Positions 1 through 8,414 are shown, numbered from the stretch's first letter. The stretch is DNA of 32,705 bases from Paracoccaceae bacterium (GCA_026707935.1 JAPOVX010000293.1:47814-80518), one strand, 5' to 3'. The notes: generated from the letters alone by a model not told the origin. A program made the numbers and translations.

Positions 1-305
1 TCGGATAAATCTTAGAGTCCGCTCCACGCGATGAACTTTACGAGTCCCCTCGCCATCCCTACACGCAAGCGCTGCTTTCCGCGGTTCCGGAGCCGGATCC
101 GCTCAGTGAATCGCACCGCGAGCGGATTATCCTGAAAGGCGACGTCCCGTCGCCAGCCAACCCTCCCAAGGGTTGCAACTTCTGCACGCGTTGTCCATTT
201 GTCATGGACGTTTGCAAGTCCGTTTCGCCGGGGATCGTGGAACTGTCAAAGGGTCACGAGGTTGCGTGCCATCTATACGCAAATCCGGCGCCAGCATCAG
301 CGTGA
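1..305 (+). CDS. Oligopeptide/dipeptide ABC transporter ATP-binding protein, C-terminal end (partial)
   Basis: This is the tail of an OppF/DppF-type ATPase, which would power peptide import from the cytoplasmic face of the permeases encoded downstream. The plus-strand frame ending with TGA at 303-305 shows the usual end of the oligo_HPY extension: a Tyr-x-x-Pro-x-His-Pro-Tyr-Thr-x-Ala-Leu-Leu motif (positions 39-74) and a cysteine cluster of the form CxxCxxRCPxxxxxC (about 175-216), which often binds an iron-sulfur centre in this family. The nucleotide-binding domain lies outside the window. Oddity: the same frame has TAA at 6-8, where relatives have a Gly-(Lys/Arg)-Ile-x-Glu stretch, so one substitution or indel separates this from an open frame. 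Either the gene is broken or the sequence end carries an error. The 60-nt gap to the binding-protein gene fits one operon. Confidence 0.8.
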
Positions 306-365
306 AACCGGGATAACATCGGGGGGCGTGAGGCAACGAGCACAACCAGAAAGAAAGGAACTGAC

Positions 366-2063
366 ATGAAATGCAAGTATCTAGTCGCGCTGTCAGCTTT
401 TGCGGCGATCTCATTCCTGCCCGCAAATGCCGAGAGAGGTGCGGACGGCCACGTCAATATCATTTATTGGCAGGCGGCCTCGATCCTGAACCCGTTCCTG
501 TCGGGCGGAACCAAGGATATCGAAAGTTCATCACTCGTCATCGAACCGCTTGCCCGTTACGATCAAGACGGGAACATGGTTCCATGGCTTGCAGCGGAGA
601 TCCCGACCGTGGCCAACGGAGGGGTCGCGGAAGATCTGACATCGATTACGTGGAAAATCCAGCCTGGCATCATCTGGTCGGACGGAACACCGTTTACGGC
701 TCACGACGTTCAGTTCACGGCGGAGTACTGCATGCACCCGGAAGGCGGCTGCCAGCAGTCGACGAGTTATTCGGATGTCGAGAGCGTTGACGTTCTGGAC
801 GACCTGACCGTCAAAGTCACGTTTTCGACGCCCAAGCCGTTCCCGTACGGGCCGTTCGTCGGCGCCGAGAGTCCGATCATCCAGAAAGCCCAGTTCCAGG
901 ACTGCATTGGTGCAAAGGCTCCTGAATGTACGGAACAGAACTTCGGCCCCCTCGGGACCGGTCCGTTCCGGGTCACGGAATTCCGCGCCAATGACGTCAT
1001 TTCCATGGAGGCGAACCCGAATTACCGCGATCCCGCGAAACCGAGATTCGCAACGCTGACGTTCAAGGGCGGTGGCGATGCCGCGGCCGCTGCACGGTCG
1101 GTGCTCGAAACCGGTGAGTTCGATTACGCCTGGAATCTCCAGATCGACCCGGCGATCCTGAACCAGATGTCGGAAGCCGGCAAAGGCACCGTCATCGCCG
1201 CCTTCGGAACCGCGGTCGAGAGACTGATGGTGAATTTGACCGATCCTTCGCCGGACCTTGGAGACGCTCGTTCGACCGCGAACGGCGGCCCACACCCGTT
1301 TCTGACTGATCCGGCCGTTCGCCGTGCCCTGTCCGTGGCGATTGACAGGAACCTGCTTTCGGAGGTTGGTTACGGCTCCGCCGGAAAGGCAACCTGCAAC
1401 GTTTTGCCAGCTCCGGCGATCTATGCATCAACTGCCAACGACGAATGTCTGGTTCAGGACATTGACAAGGCCAATGCAATTCTTGACGAAGCGGGCTGGA
1501 TGCCTGGCTCAGACGGTGTCCGCGAAAAGGACGGCGTTCGCCTGTCGATTCTCTACCAGACCTCGACCAACGCGGTGCGCCAGGACACGCAGGCGCTGGT
1601 CAAGCAATGGTGGAGCGAAATCGGGGTCGAAACCGAGCTGAAAAACATTGACGCTTCCGTGTTTTTCGGAGGAGACCAATCGAGTCCCGACACCTTCCAG
1701 AAGTTCTATGCCGACATCGAAATGTACACCAATCTGTTCTCGGGAACAGACCCGGAAACGTACATGAACAACTGGACATGCGACGAAATCCCCAGCCCGG
1801 AGAACAACTGGCTCGGCAACAACATGCCCCGCTATTGCAATCCGGACTACGACGCGCTTGCGTCAGAACTCGGGAACACTGCCGATCTCTCCGAGCGGGC
1901 ACGGATCGCCATGGAAATGAACGACATGCTGATGCAGGAAGGGGCAATGATTCCCCTCATTCACCGCGGTCGCGTTTCCGCGCACGCCAACGCGCTTGGA
2001 GGCGTCATCCTGAACACCTGGGACAGCGAACTCTGGAACGCCGCCGACTGGTATCGTCAGTAA
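366..2063 (+). CDS. ABC transporter substrate-binding protein, SBP_bac_5 (peptide/nickel/opine) family
   Basis: Periplasmic binding protein of 565 residues that captures a peptide-like ligand and delivers it to the two permeases encoded next. A Sec signal peptide is clear: Lys at positions 2 and 4, a hydrophobic core to about residue 18, and a cleavage site after Ala-Asn-Ala (residue 22). There is no lipobox. The family signature follows (Pro-x-Leu-Ala-x-x-x-Pro, then Trp-x-Ile-x-Pro-Gly-Ile-x-Trp-Ser-Asp-Gly-x-Pro-Phe-x-Ala-x-Asp-Val, about residues 74-115), and the length is typical. The ATG at 366 is chosen because AAGGAA lies 5 nt upstream and it directly begins the signal peptide. The ligand cannot be read from sequence; di- or oligopeptides are the default, while nickel, opines or plant-derived compounds remain possible. 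An intercistronic hairpin follows the stop codon. Confidence 0.93.
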   Translation: MKCKYLVALSAFAAISFLPANAERGADGHVNIIYWQAASILNPFLSGGTKDIESSSLVIEPLARYDQDGNMVPWLAAEIPTVANGGVAEDLTSITWKIQPGIIWSDGTPFTAHDVQFTAEYCMHPEGGCQQSTSYSDVESVDVLDDLTVKVTFSTPKPFPYGPFVGAESPIIQKAQFQDCIGAKAPECTEQNFGPLGTGPFRVTEFRANDVISMEANPNYRDPAKPRFATLTFKGGGDAAAAARSVLETGEFDYAWNLQIDPAILNQMSEAGKGTVIAAFGTAVERLMVNLTDPSPDLGDARSTANGGPHPFLTDPAVRRALSVAIDRNLLSEVGYGSAGKATCNVLPAPAIYASTANDECLVQDIDKANAILDEAGWMPGSDGVREKDGVRLSILYQTSTNAVRQDTQALVKQWWSEIGVETELKNIDASVFFGGDQSSPDTFQKFYADIEMYTNLFSGTDPETYMNNWTCDEIPSPENNWLGNNMPRYCNPDYDALASELGNTADLSERARIAMEMNDMLMQEGAMIPLIHRGRVSAHANALGGVILNTWDSELWNAADWYRQ

Positions 2064-2075
2064 ATTTCGCTCGTT

Positions 2076-2107
2076 GTGCTATCCCGGAGTCACCTCCGGG
2101 GTAGCAC
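2076..2107 (+). promoter_or_regulatory. Intercistronic stem-loop between binding-protein and permease genes
   Basis: A 14-bp inverted repeat: arm 2076-2089, 4-nt loop 2090-2093, arm 2094-2107, with a single G-T wobble pair (2082/2101) and no mismatches. No run of T follows, so it is a poor intrinsic terminator. Its place right after a binding-protein gene matches the 3'-stabilising or attenuating hairpins known between binding-protein and permease genes of other ABC operons, which allow an excess of binding protein. The regulatory role is inferred. Confidence 0.7.
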
Positions 2108-2137
2108 CCCGCCAAGTACGCAATCGCCGGATCGCCG

Positions 2138-3148
2138 ATGCTGAACTACACAATTCGCCGGCTCCTGTTTACGGTTCCGGTTCTCCTGTTCATCAGTTTC
2201 GCAATTTTCCTGCTTCTCGATCTCGCACCGAACGACCCGACAGGAAACCTGCCGCTGACGATTCCTCCAGACGTGCGGGAGAAGATTCGCCAGTCTCTCG
2301 GGCTCGGCGAGCCGATTCACATCAGGTACCTTTTCTGGTGCATCCAGTTTTTCGTCAACGAACCCCTGAACATCCTGGAGCAGTGGACAGGCATGCAGTT
2401 CGGCGACGGCAGCCGCCTTCGGGTTCAGAGCTGGGCAACGCGTTCGCCCGTCGTTGACCTGATCGTCGAACGCCTCCCCCAAACCCTTTGGGTCGTGGGA
2501 ATGTCCTACGTGGTCGGGATACTGATCGCTATACCGATCGGCGTCATTTCCGCATACAGGCAGTACAGCTGGTTTGACCAGGCCGGTACTTTCGTGTCGA
2601 TGGTCGGATTTTCGGTGCCGACGTTTTTCACCGGCGTCCTCATGATCGTGGTCTTCTCGGTCCAACTGGACTGGTTTCCGTCAATTTATGACACAACCCA
2701 TCGTGTCACCGACTGGGACAGCTTTCTATTCCAGGTGCGGCAGATGGTGATGCCGGTCTCCGTGCTGGCGCTGTTCAACGCTGCCCAGATCAGCCGTTTC
2801 ATGAGGGCATCAATGCTTGACAACCTGACCCAGGACTACGTGAGGACGGCCAGGGCAAAGGGAATCAAGGAGCACGTCGTGCTTCTTGTTCACGTACTCC
2901 GGAATTCGCTCATTCCGGTCGTGACCGTTATCGCGCTGGGGATACCACAGGTATTTGGCGGCGCGATCATTACCGAACAGGTTTTCAAGGTCAATGGACT
3001 GGGGCAACTCCTGATCATCGGGATACAGGGAGCCGACATTCCGCTCGTCCAGACCCTCACATTCATATTCGCGGTCCTGATCGTGTTTTTCAATCTCGTT
3101 GCCGATCTCCTCTACGGAATCCTGGATCCGAGGATCAGGTATGACTGA
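2138..3148 (+). CDS. Peptide ABC transporter permease, DppB/OppB family
   Basis: Inner-membrane permease of 336 residues, first of the two that form the channel. The N-terminus (Met-Leu-x-Tyr-x-x-Arg-Arg-Leu, then a hydrophobic segment) is characteristic of DppB. The coupling helix, with the EAA-like pattern Asp-Tyr-Val-Arg-Thr-Ala-Arg-Ala-Lys-Gly followed by His-x-Leu-Arg-Asn-Ser-Leu-Ile-Pro, lies at about residues 231-260. The end (Leu-Asp-Pro-Arg-Ile-Arg-Tyr) is the canonical DppB terminus. About six membrane segments can be counted by eye. The ATG at 2138 has only a weak ribosome-binding site, consistent with translation downstream of the hairpin in the preceding gap. It overlaps the next permease gene by 8 nt, so translation of the pair is probably coupled. 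Confidence 0.95.
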   Translation: MLNYTIRRLLFTVPVLLFISFAIFLLLDLAPNDPTGNLPLTIPPDVREKIRQSLGLGEPIHIRYLFWCIQFFVNEPLNILEQWTGMQFGDGSRLRVQSWATRSPVVDLIVERLPQTLWVVGMSYVVGILIAIPIGVISAYRQYSWFDQAGTFVSMVGFSVPTFFTGVLMIVVFSVQLDWFPSIYDTTHRVTDWDSFLFQVRQMVMPVSVLALFNAAQISRFMRASMLDNLTQDYVRTARAKGIKEHVVLLVHVLRNSLIPVVTVIALGIPQVFGGAIITEQVFKVNGLGQLLIIGIQGADIPLVQTLTFIFAVLIVFFNLVADLLYGILDPRIRYD

Positions 3149-4058
3149 GTCAGGACCGACAAACACGGCTCTTTCCGACCGGCATCGATCCCACTGGGCA
3201 GATGTCCGGGACCAGTTCCTGACGCACCGGGGCGCAACCCTGGGGATGATCTTTTTCGTGTTTGTCTGCCTCGCGGTCCTCTTCGGACCGTTCCTGTGGA
3301 CCCTTGAGCCTCAAACGATCGACATACGCGCCAAGAACCAGGGACCGAGCCTGGCCCACCCCATGGGAACCGACCAACTCGGCCGCGACACGTTTGCCCA
3401 GGTTCTTGCAGGCGGCCAGGTTTCGCTGGCCGTCGGAGTGACGGCGATGTTCCTGTCGCTTGTTCTCGGCACCCTTGTCGGCGTTCTCGCGGGGTTCTTC
3501 CGCCGGGTCGACGGGCCGCTGATGCGGCTGACCGATCTCTTTCTCGCTTTGCCGCTCTTGCCGCTGCTTCTCGTCATCATCATGCTGTTCCGCGATACCT
3601 TGCGCGCGGCGTTCGGTCCGGAAACCGGAATTTTCATCCTGATCGTGTTCGTGATCGGCATCACGAGCTGGATGCAGACAGCCAGAATCGTCCGCGGAGA
3701 CGTCCTGGCTCTCAAGGAACGCGAATTCGTCATAGCGGCACGATCCATCGGGACCCCGCCCCATCGACTGATACTCCGTCACGTTCTCCCGAATGTACTG
3801 TCCCCGATCATGGTCTCGGCAACGCTCGGGATTGCCAACGCCATCATTACCGAGTCCGCGCTTTCGTTCCTCGGCCTTGGATTTCCGTCGGATTTTCCGA
3901 CCTGGGGCCGCCTCCTTTTTGACAGCACGAACTTCATGACGCTCAATCCGGAGCGGGTCATCTGGCCCGGACTGGCGATTTCCCTCACTGTTCTCAGCGT
4001 GAACTATATCGGCGACGGGCTCAGGGACGCGCTGGACCCGCGCATCCGCGGGCGCTGA
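3141..4058 (+). CDS. Peptide ABC transporter permease, DppC/OppC family
   Basis: Second inner-membrane permease of the peptide importer, 305 residues. The family features are a cytoplasmic N-tail followed by a first membrane segment (OppC N-terminal domain), the motif His-Pro-x-Gly-Thr-Asp-x-x-Gly-Arg-Asp near residue 70, and a coupling helix containing Glu-Phe-Val-x-Ala-Ala-Arg-Ser-Ile-Gly. The end reads Gly-Asp-Gly-Leu-Arg-Asp-Ala-Leu-Asp-Pro-Arg, the usual C-terminus. The ATG at 3141 lies inside the last codons of the upstream permease gene, giving an 8-nt overlap. Longer in-frame starts are possible but would overlap further and add residues not typical of DppC. It is the last gene of this operon seen here; no ATPase gene follows, which agrees with the ATPase lying upstream of the binding protein. 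Confidence 0.95.
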   Translation: MTESGPTNTALSDRHRSHWADVRDQFLTHRGATLGMIFFVFVCLAVLFGPFLWTLEPQTIDIRAKNQGPSLAHPMGTDQLGRDTFAQVLAGGQVSLAVGVTAMFLSLVLGTLVGVLAGFFRRVDGPLMRLTDLFLALPLLPLLLVIIMLFRDTLRAAFGPETGIFILIVFVIGITSWMQTARIVRGDVLALKEREFVIAARSIGTPPHRLILRHVLPNVLSPIMVSATLGIANAIITESALSFLGLGFPSDFPTWGRLLFDSTNFMTLNPERVIWPGLAISLTVLSVNYIGDGLRDALDPRIRGR

Positions 4059-4283
4059 ACGCGCGATTCCTCGACCTGGTGACTTGCGTGCGTTTTTGTC
4101 GTTAGGAATCTGAACCCGGCATGCAGTTTTTCGAGTGCGGAAAATTGCAACTCTTCAAGTTAGACGAATCCAAACGCGAAACCGCGTGTAGCAGTGACGT
4201 TTTACGGATGGAGCAATTTCCGTCCTTGCCCCATGAGTGTCGCTGAACGTTCGAACCCCACGTCGCCGGCGAGGAAACGAAGA

Positions 4284-4545
4284 ATGTTCATGGTCGGGTC
4301 CGCCGCACTGGTTCTCGAGGACCATGGATTCCGGTCTCTGTTTCTGCCAGCCCAAAGCGCGGACCTGAACTCGATCGAGATGGCCTTCCCAAAGTGGACG
4401 GCTCACCTCCGACGAATTGGAGCACGGAACTTCGATTGTCCGTCGCCGGGATCGAGGAAATCTGCGGCCTCTTTTCGCCAGGTGAATGCTGAAACGACTT
4501 CCGCAGCTGGGCAGACAACGCACGCGGTAGCAGCTCTCGTTGACC
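4284..4545 (+). pseudogene. Remnant of an IS630-family transposase (C-terminal part)
   Basis: A plus-strand frame from about 4284 carries the IS630/Tc1-mariner-like transposase block Phe-Leu-Pro-x-x-Ser-x-Asp-Leu-Asn-x-Ile-Glu-Met-Ala-Phe, which includes the catalytic Glu region, followed by a Lys-Trp-x-x-His-Leu-Arg-Arg-Ile-Gly-Ala-Arg stretch. After about 4430 the homology moves to another frame (Glu-Glu-Ile-Cys-Gly-Leu-Phe-Ser-Pro-Gly-Glu-Cys), where the expected Trp codon has become TGA at 4490-4492. The N-terminal half and helix-turn-helix are missing, and I saw no clear terminal repeats. At least one frameshift and one nonsense change make it a dead fragment. Nothing else could be identified in 4059-4283. 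Confidence 0.78.
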
Positions 4546-4591
4546 GCGCACTGCCAACGAGGGGCATGGAGGCTACGATCTTGTCTTGTTG

Positions 4592-5215
4592 TTACTCTGG
4601 CCCCGAGACGCCAAATACCTGGCAAATCGCATCTGGATGTTCGATGGAATCAATCAAGAAGCTTGCCAATCCTTTGCGCGACACTGGGGACCCATTTCCT
4701 GGCAAATGGTCGATTTCTGCGCGGTAATTGGTCACATCCTTGTCGGTCAGAAATCCGCATCTCGCAAATGTCCAGGAAATGTCTGCGCCCGCCAGCGTCT
4801 GCTCCATCTTTCGCGCACTCGAAACCGTGTTTCGAACGATCATTGGAAGGAGCCTGTCCAACAGTGAACGCGGTGGAAACAACAAGGCAGTCGAAGTCAC
4901 GAGAACTCTCTTGAGACCCGTGTCGCGAGCAGCCTCGACGATGGCCTCGGCCGACCTGTAGTAAACTGATGTCGCGGTCTTCGTCGGAGTTCGCCCCCCA
5001 AGCGTCGAGACGACGACGTCCTTTCCGCGAAATGCGCGAGACAGAAAATTCGGGTCGCATGGATCACCCAACATCGTCGTTAGATTGTCATCCTCAAGAT
5101 CAAGGCGTTTGTCTTCCGACCGCACGATAGCTGTCACATCGGCGTCCCGCTCCAGAGCCAAACGCACCAGTTGGCTGCCAGTTCTTCCATTGGCTCCAAG
5201 CACAATGATTCTCAT
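4592..5215 (-). CDS. NAD(P)-binding atypical short-chain dehydrogenase, NmrA/NAD(P)H-binding family
   Basis: Soluble Rossmann-fold protein of about 207 residues. The N-terminus has a beta strand followed by Gly-Ala-Asn-Gly-Arg-Thr-Gly (residues 8-14), the dinucleotide-binding GxxGxxG motif. An Asp-rich turn and a Val-Val-Ser-Thr-Leu-Gly-Gly segment follow, as in atypical SDRs that act as flavin reductase-like or quinone oxidoreductase-like enzymes or as NADP sensors. A Tyr-Tyr-Arg-Ser-Ala-Glu stretch lies near residue 90. The start at 5215 is chosen because it begins the first strand; a longer TTG-initiated frame adds 26 Lys/Arg-rich residues encoded by a simple repeat and is unlikely. No operon partner: the plus-strand neighbour is transposase debris and the next gene diverges. 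The substrate is unknown. Confidence 0.85.
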   Translation of the reverse strand: MRIIVLGANGRTGSQLVRLALERDADVTAIVRSEDKRLDLEDDNLTTMLGDPCDPNFLSRAFRGKDVVVSTLGGRTPTKTATSVYYRSAEAIVEAARDTGLKRVLVTSTALLFPPRSLLDRLLPMIVRNTVSSARKMEQTLAGADISWTFARCGFLTDKDVTNYRAEIDHLPGNGSPVSRKGLASFLIDSIEHPDAICQVFGVSGPE

Positions 5216-5220
5216 TTTCT

Positions 5221-5254
5221 CAAATTTTCTTCCAAATTTTCTTCCAATTTTTTT
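5221..5254. repeat. 12-bp tandem repeat
   Basis: Two perfect copies of CAAATTTTCTTC (5221-5232 and 5233-5244), followed by a degenerate third copy that runs into a T tract. It lies just upstream of the minus-strand SDR gene, so it forms its leader; on that strand it reads as repeated GAAGAAAATTTG, which offers several weak ribosome-binding-like sequences. Confidence 0.75.
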
Positions 5255-5535
5255 TGCTGCTGCCACGGCCCTCACATGTGACCTGGATGGCAAATCGGCA
5301 GTGTTGCGTCAGTGATTTCGGAACCTGGCTGCGGGCTTTCTCCGCTGACCAAACCAATTCATGCAATTTTCGATATTGAATTGTTAAAATATGTCGACCT
5401 TGAACATTGGTGAATAGGAATTACCGTGCAGATGCGTTTCGCTAGCTGCCACGTGACCGAAGAAATCGTGATGGTCTGCTGATGCCTGCTGGGCTCAAAT
5501 CGAGTATGAGTCGGGAACCTGGAAAGAGGGAGAAA
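5245..5535. other. Divergent intergenic region between SDR and PhyH genes
   Basis: No gene recognised. The region is AT-rich around 5355-5415 and is likely to hold promoters for the two divergent neighbours. I could not assign -35 and -10 boxes with confidence. Confidence 0.5.
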
Positions 5536-6321
5536 ATGGACACTCTGACCAAAGACGTTTCAGATCTGGCACGGCCCTACGCGAGGGATGGCGTCGTGGT
5601 CGTGCGGCAAGCCCTGACGACCTTTTGGCTGGACCAACTGCGTATGGCGGTTGAACAGGAACTGAAGCGTGGCGAGCGGTATTTCGCCTATCGAAACATG
5701 AGGACGCAGCCCGGAGTTTTTCAGGATTTCTGTCTTCACTCCGGCATCGGGCACCTGGTGGCAGGCATCGGCCAATCCAGTTCGGTATCGCTGATTTTTG
5801 ACCAAATGTTCGTCAAGGAACCGGGAACCCGCACTCGGACCGGCTGGCACACCGACCAGCCGTATTGGCCGGTATCAGGGCCGATCTTGACGACGTGGAT
5901 CGCGCTTGACCCCGCGGATGCCGACAACGGGACACTGGAGTTCATTCCCGGCTCCCATGCCTGGGGAAAGAAATACCGCCCCTTTATCACCGACAAGAAA
6001 GGCGCATTTGTCGAATACTTGCGCAAAGAGGACCCGCAATACTGCGACATGCCGAACTTCGAAGCCGAGCGTGACCGCTACGACATTGTTCATTGGGAAC
6101 TCGAGCCCGGAGACATTTTGGCCTTTGATGGTTTCATCGTGCATGCGGCCATGGGCAACCGCACATCAACCCTGCGCAGGCGGGGTTATGCTGTACGATT
6201 TGCCCTCGACCAAGCCACGTATGATCCGTTCCAGGGTGTCGCCGAATGGCTGCTGGACGACTCGATCGCTCCGGGCGCGCCGTACGTAAGTGACCGCTTT
6301 CCCTTGGTCTTCAGCCGTTGA
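5536..6321 (+). CDS. Phytanoyl-CoA dioxygenase (PhyH) family protein
   Basis: Predicted Fe(II)/2-oxoglutarate-dependent oxygenase of 261 residues. The iron triad is visible: His105-x-Asp107 in Gly-Trp-His-Thr-Asp-Gln-Pro-Tyr-Trp, and a distal His203 in Phe-Ile-Val-His-Ala-Ala. Arg214-216 are candidates for binding the 2-oxoglutarate carboxylate. The Asn-Gly-Thr-Leu-x-Phe-Ile-Pro-Gly-Ser-His block (131-141) is a PhyH hallmark. The ATG at 5536 is chosen because a purine-rich AGAGGGAG lies 4 nt upstream; an upstream ATG at 5482 lacks such a site. Bacterial PhyH proteins hydroxylate varied small molecules (ectoine, alkylphosphonates, secondary metabolites), so the substrate is open. It appears monocistronic, with decayed DNA downstream. 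Confidence 0.9.
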   Translation: MDTLTKDVSDLARPYARDGVVVVRQALTTFWLDQLRMAVEQELKRGERYFAYRNMRTQPGVFQDFCLHSGIGHLVAGIGQSSSVSLIFDQMFVKEPGTRTRTGWHTDQPYWPVSGPILTTWIALDPADADNGTLEFIPGSHAWGKKYRPFITDKKGAFVEYLRKEDPQYCDMPNFEAERDRYDIVHWELEPGDILAFDGFIVHAAMGNRTSTLRRRGYAVRFALDQATYDPFQGVAEWLLDDSIAPGAPYVSDRFPLVFSR

Positions 6322-6488
6322 AATGTGACCAGCGTCGATCCCTCATGACTCGAACTTGGAAACCTCGATCTGCTGGAGGCATGTTTGTTCGCAGTCTTCC
6401 CGGTGGAGACGACATCGCTGCTGGTCCTTTCCATAAGCCCGGTCGGTGGTTGGCTTCGGGACATTCCTGATCCGACTCTACGAACGGA

Positions 6489-7392
6489 GGAAAATTGTCG
6501 GACGACCAGACGCCAATGTCACGAGTGCCCGCAGACCAGCGGAGACAACGTCCTTTGCGCCGCCGTCGCTGATGATCTGGCAAAGATTGCAGGCAAGGGC
6601 CGTTGGACTGAATTTGAAACGGACGTTCTTCAGGCCAGGCGTCAGAAGTTTATCTTGACCCGTCCCATGCTCAACCGATGCGACGCCTCTCGATATAGCT
6701 CAGGTCCCGGCACTTGAAACCGGATAGTCTTGGTTTGATCGCGGGCGTTCTACACTGTCACGAAGTGCCCGTGCATCATCAATCCCCTCGGAGACTCGGT
6801 CCCATGCACCGGCCATTTCGGACAACCCGTATCTCGAAACCTCCGTCAACGCATCGGGATCAGAGACGGTCATCTCCTTGCGATGGGTATCGGGTTCCTT
6901 GTTGACGAAGCCTGCGCGCTCACCTCCGAAAATCGTTGCGCCTTCGATCCTTGTACGATGATCAAGATCCTGGAACTTCATCAGCCGTCGTTTGGAAATG
7001 GGCCCAGTTGGGACGCTTCGGGTTCGACAAGAGTAACTTCCGCTGCTACTCGGAACCGGGTATCGCCATGGACATGACCATCGGCATGAAACCCCTGCGG
7101 TACGATTTGTACGCAATCGCCGTCGTTCAAGAGGCGATGGTTCGCTTGGCGCCTTCTTCCGTCATGTTCGAGACAATCGAAGCAACTGATCGATCGAACT
7201 CATTGCCTCCATTCGGAAGGGACAAGAACCCAACGGCTCGGTCCATGGAGTGCTTGACGCCATGCGGAAGTTGGACCGGATTGTACAATCCGTTTCGATC
7301 TAACTCGTCGAAGGTGAAAAAGGTCCTCACGTTCGGATCCGTAAATTTTTCTTCAGTATATCAATCATTTAACCAGGTTGGGGCGGACCTGC
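6489..7392 (-). pseudogene. Eroded unidentified coding region
   Basis: Three minus-strand stretches in different frames read like real protein: about 7390-7127 (begins near Asp-Pro-Asn-Val-Arg-Thr-Phe-Phe-Thr-Phe-Asp-Glu-Leu), about 6990-6720 (contains Asp-Leu-Asp-His-Arg-Thr-Arg-Ile-Glu-Gly-Ala-Thr-Ile-Phe-Gly-Gly), and about 6690-6490 (contains Leu-Lys-Asn-Val-Arg-Phe-Lys-Phe-Ser-Pro-Thr-Ala-Leu). They follow one another in the order expected of a single gene, separated by stops and frame changes. I do not recognise the family. The gene would be downstream of, and co-directional with, the aldo/keto reductase gene. Nothing is seen in 6322-6488. Confidence 0.35.
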
Positions 7393-7424
7393 GCCGAAGA
7401 AGTTCAACCTGGTCTAACTTCGCT

Positions 7425-8414
7425 CTAGCAATATCTCTCGGGGCCTGCCCATTGGGCGACTGAATAACGGTCGCCATGCGCCCACCCGAGGGGCAAGACT
7501 TCTTCAATCCGGTCCAGGTCTTCCTCAGACAGATGCAGTTCGGCCCCGGCGGCAACTTCCCGCAGGTGCTCGACTTGTCGTGTTCCCGGTATCGGCAGAA
7601 TGTGGTCGCCTTGGTGAATCAGCCAGGCGATCGCGAGGGTCGCCGCAGCCACTCCCATGTCGGCGGCAAGCGTCCGGAACTTCGCATTGTAGGCCAGGTT
7701 GTGACCGAGATTGGGCTCGCGAAACCTCGGGTTAGTGGCCAACCAGGTCATGTCCCTGATTAATTCGGCCCCATGTGGCCGGTCGGTCAGCAAAGCCCGA
7801 CCCACTGGTGAAAAAGCGACGAGCGAGGCCCCGAGTTCGTCACACGTCTGCACCAACCCCAATTCCGGCAGGCGCGTTGACAAAGAGTATTCGGACTGGA
7901 CAGCTGCGACCGGATGGACAGCATGCGCCCGGCGCAATGAAGATGGCGCAATCTCGGAGAAACCCATTGCCTTGATCTTTCCCGCTTGCACGAAACCCGC
8001 CATGGTTTCCGTGACCTCCTCGATTTCATATCGTGTGTCACGCCGATGAACGTAGTAGAGGTCAATCGCCTCGATACCAAGTCGCTGCAGGCTCGCATCA
8101 AGCGCCTGCCGCATATGTTCGGGATCGTTATTCAGCCGCTGCTCCGGATCCCGGGTGATGCCGACCTTGGTTGCAATCGTGAACGGATTTTCGCCGCCGC
8201 GGGCTTTCAGCCAGTCCCCGATGATTGTCTCGGAGCGGCCCATTCCATAGGCGTTAGCGGTATCGATGTGGGTAATACCAAGATCGATGCACGCATCCAG
8301 TATCTTCATCGAGCCTTCGACAGTTGTCGGGCCATAGGCATTGGTAAGTGACATGGCCCCGTAACCAACAACGCTGACATCCGGGCCGTTTTGTCCGAGT
8401 TTGCGGAATATCAT
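7425..8414 (-). CDS. Aldo/keto reductase
   Basis: Cytosolic NADPH-dependent oxidoreductase of 329 residues with a (beta/alpha)8 barrel. The catalytic tetrad is complete: Asp51 and Tyr56 in Asp-Thr-Ala-Asn-Ala-Tyr-Gly, Lys83 in Ala-Thr-Lys-Val-Gly, and His123 in Tyr-Tyr-Val-His-Arg. The C-terminal cofactor-binding segment Ile-Pro-Ile-Pro-Gly-Thr-Arg and the following Glu-His-Leu are also present. The start (Met-Ile-Phe-Arg-Lys-Leu-Gly) is the usual first strand of the bacterial AKR11/AKR13-like proteins, so the ATG at 8414 is well supported. Members reduce aldehydes and ketones of sugars, methylglyoxal or aromatic compounds; the sequence does not tell which. No intact neighbour shares its transcript. 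Confidence 0.94.
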   Translation of the reverse strand: MIFRKLGQNGPDVSVVGYGAMSLTNAYGPTTVEGSMKILDACIDLGITHIDTANAYGMGRSETIIGDWLKARGGENPFTIATKVGITRDPEQRLNNDPEHMRQALDASLQRLGIEAIDLYYVHRRDTRYEIEEVTETMAGFVQAGKIKAMGFSEIAPSSLRRAHAVHPVAAVQSEYSLSTRLPELGLVQTCDELGASLVAFSPVGRALLTDRPHGAELIRDMTWLATNPRFREPNLGHNLAYNAKFRTLAADMGVAAATLAIAWLIHQGDHILPIPGTRQVEHLREVAAGAELHLSEEDLDRIEEVLPLGWAHGDRYSVAQWAGPERYC

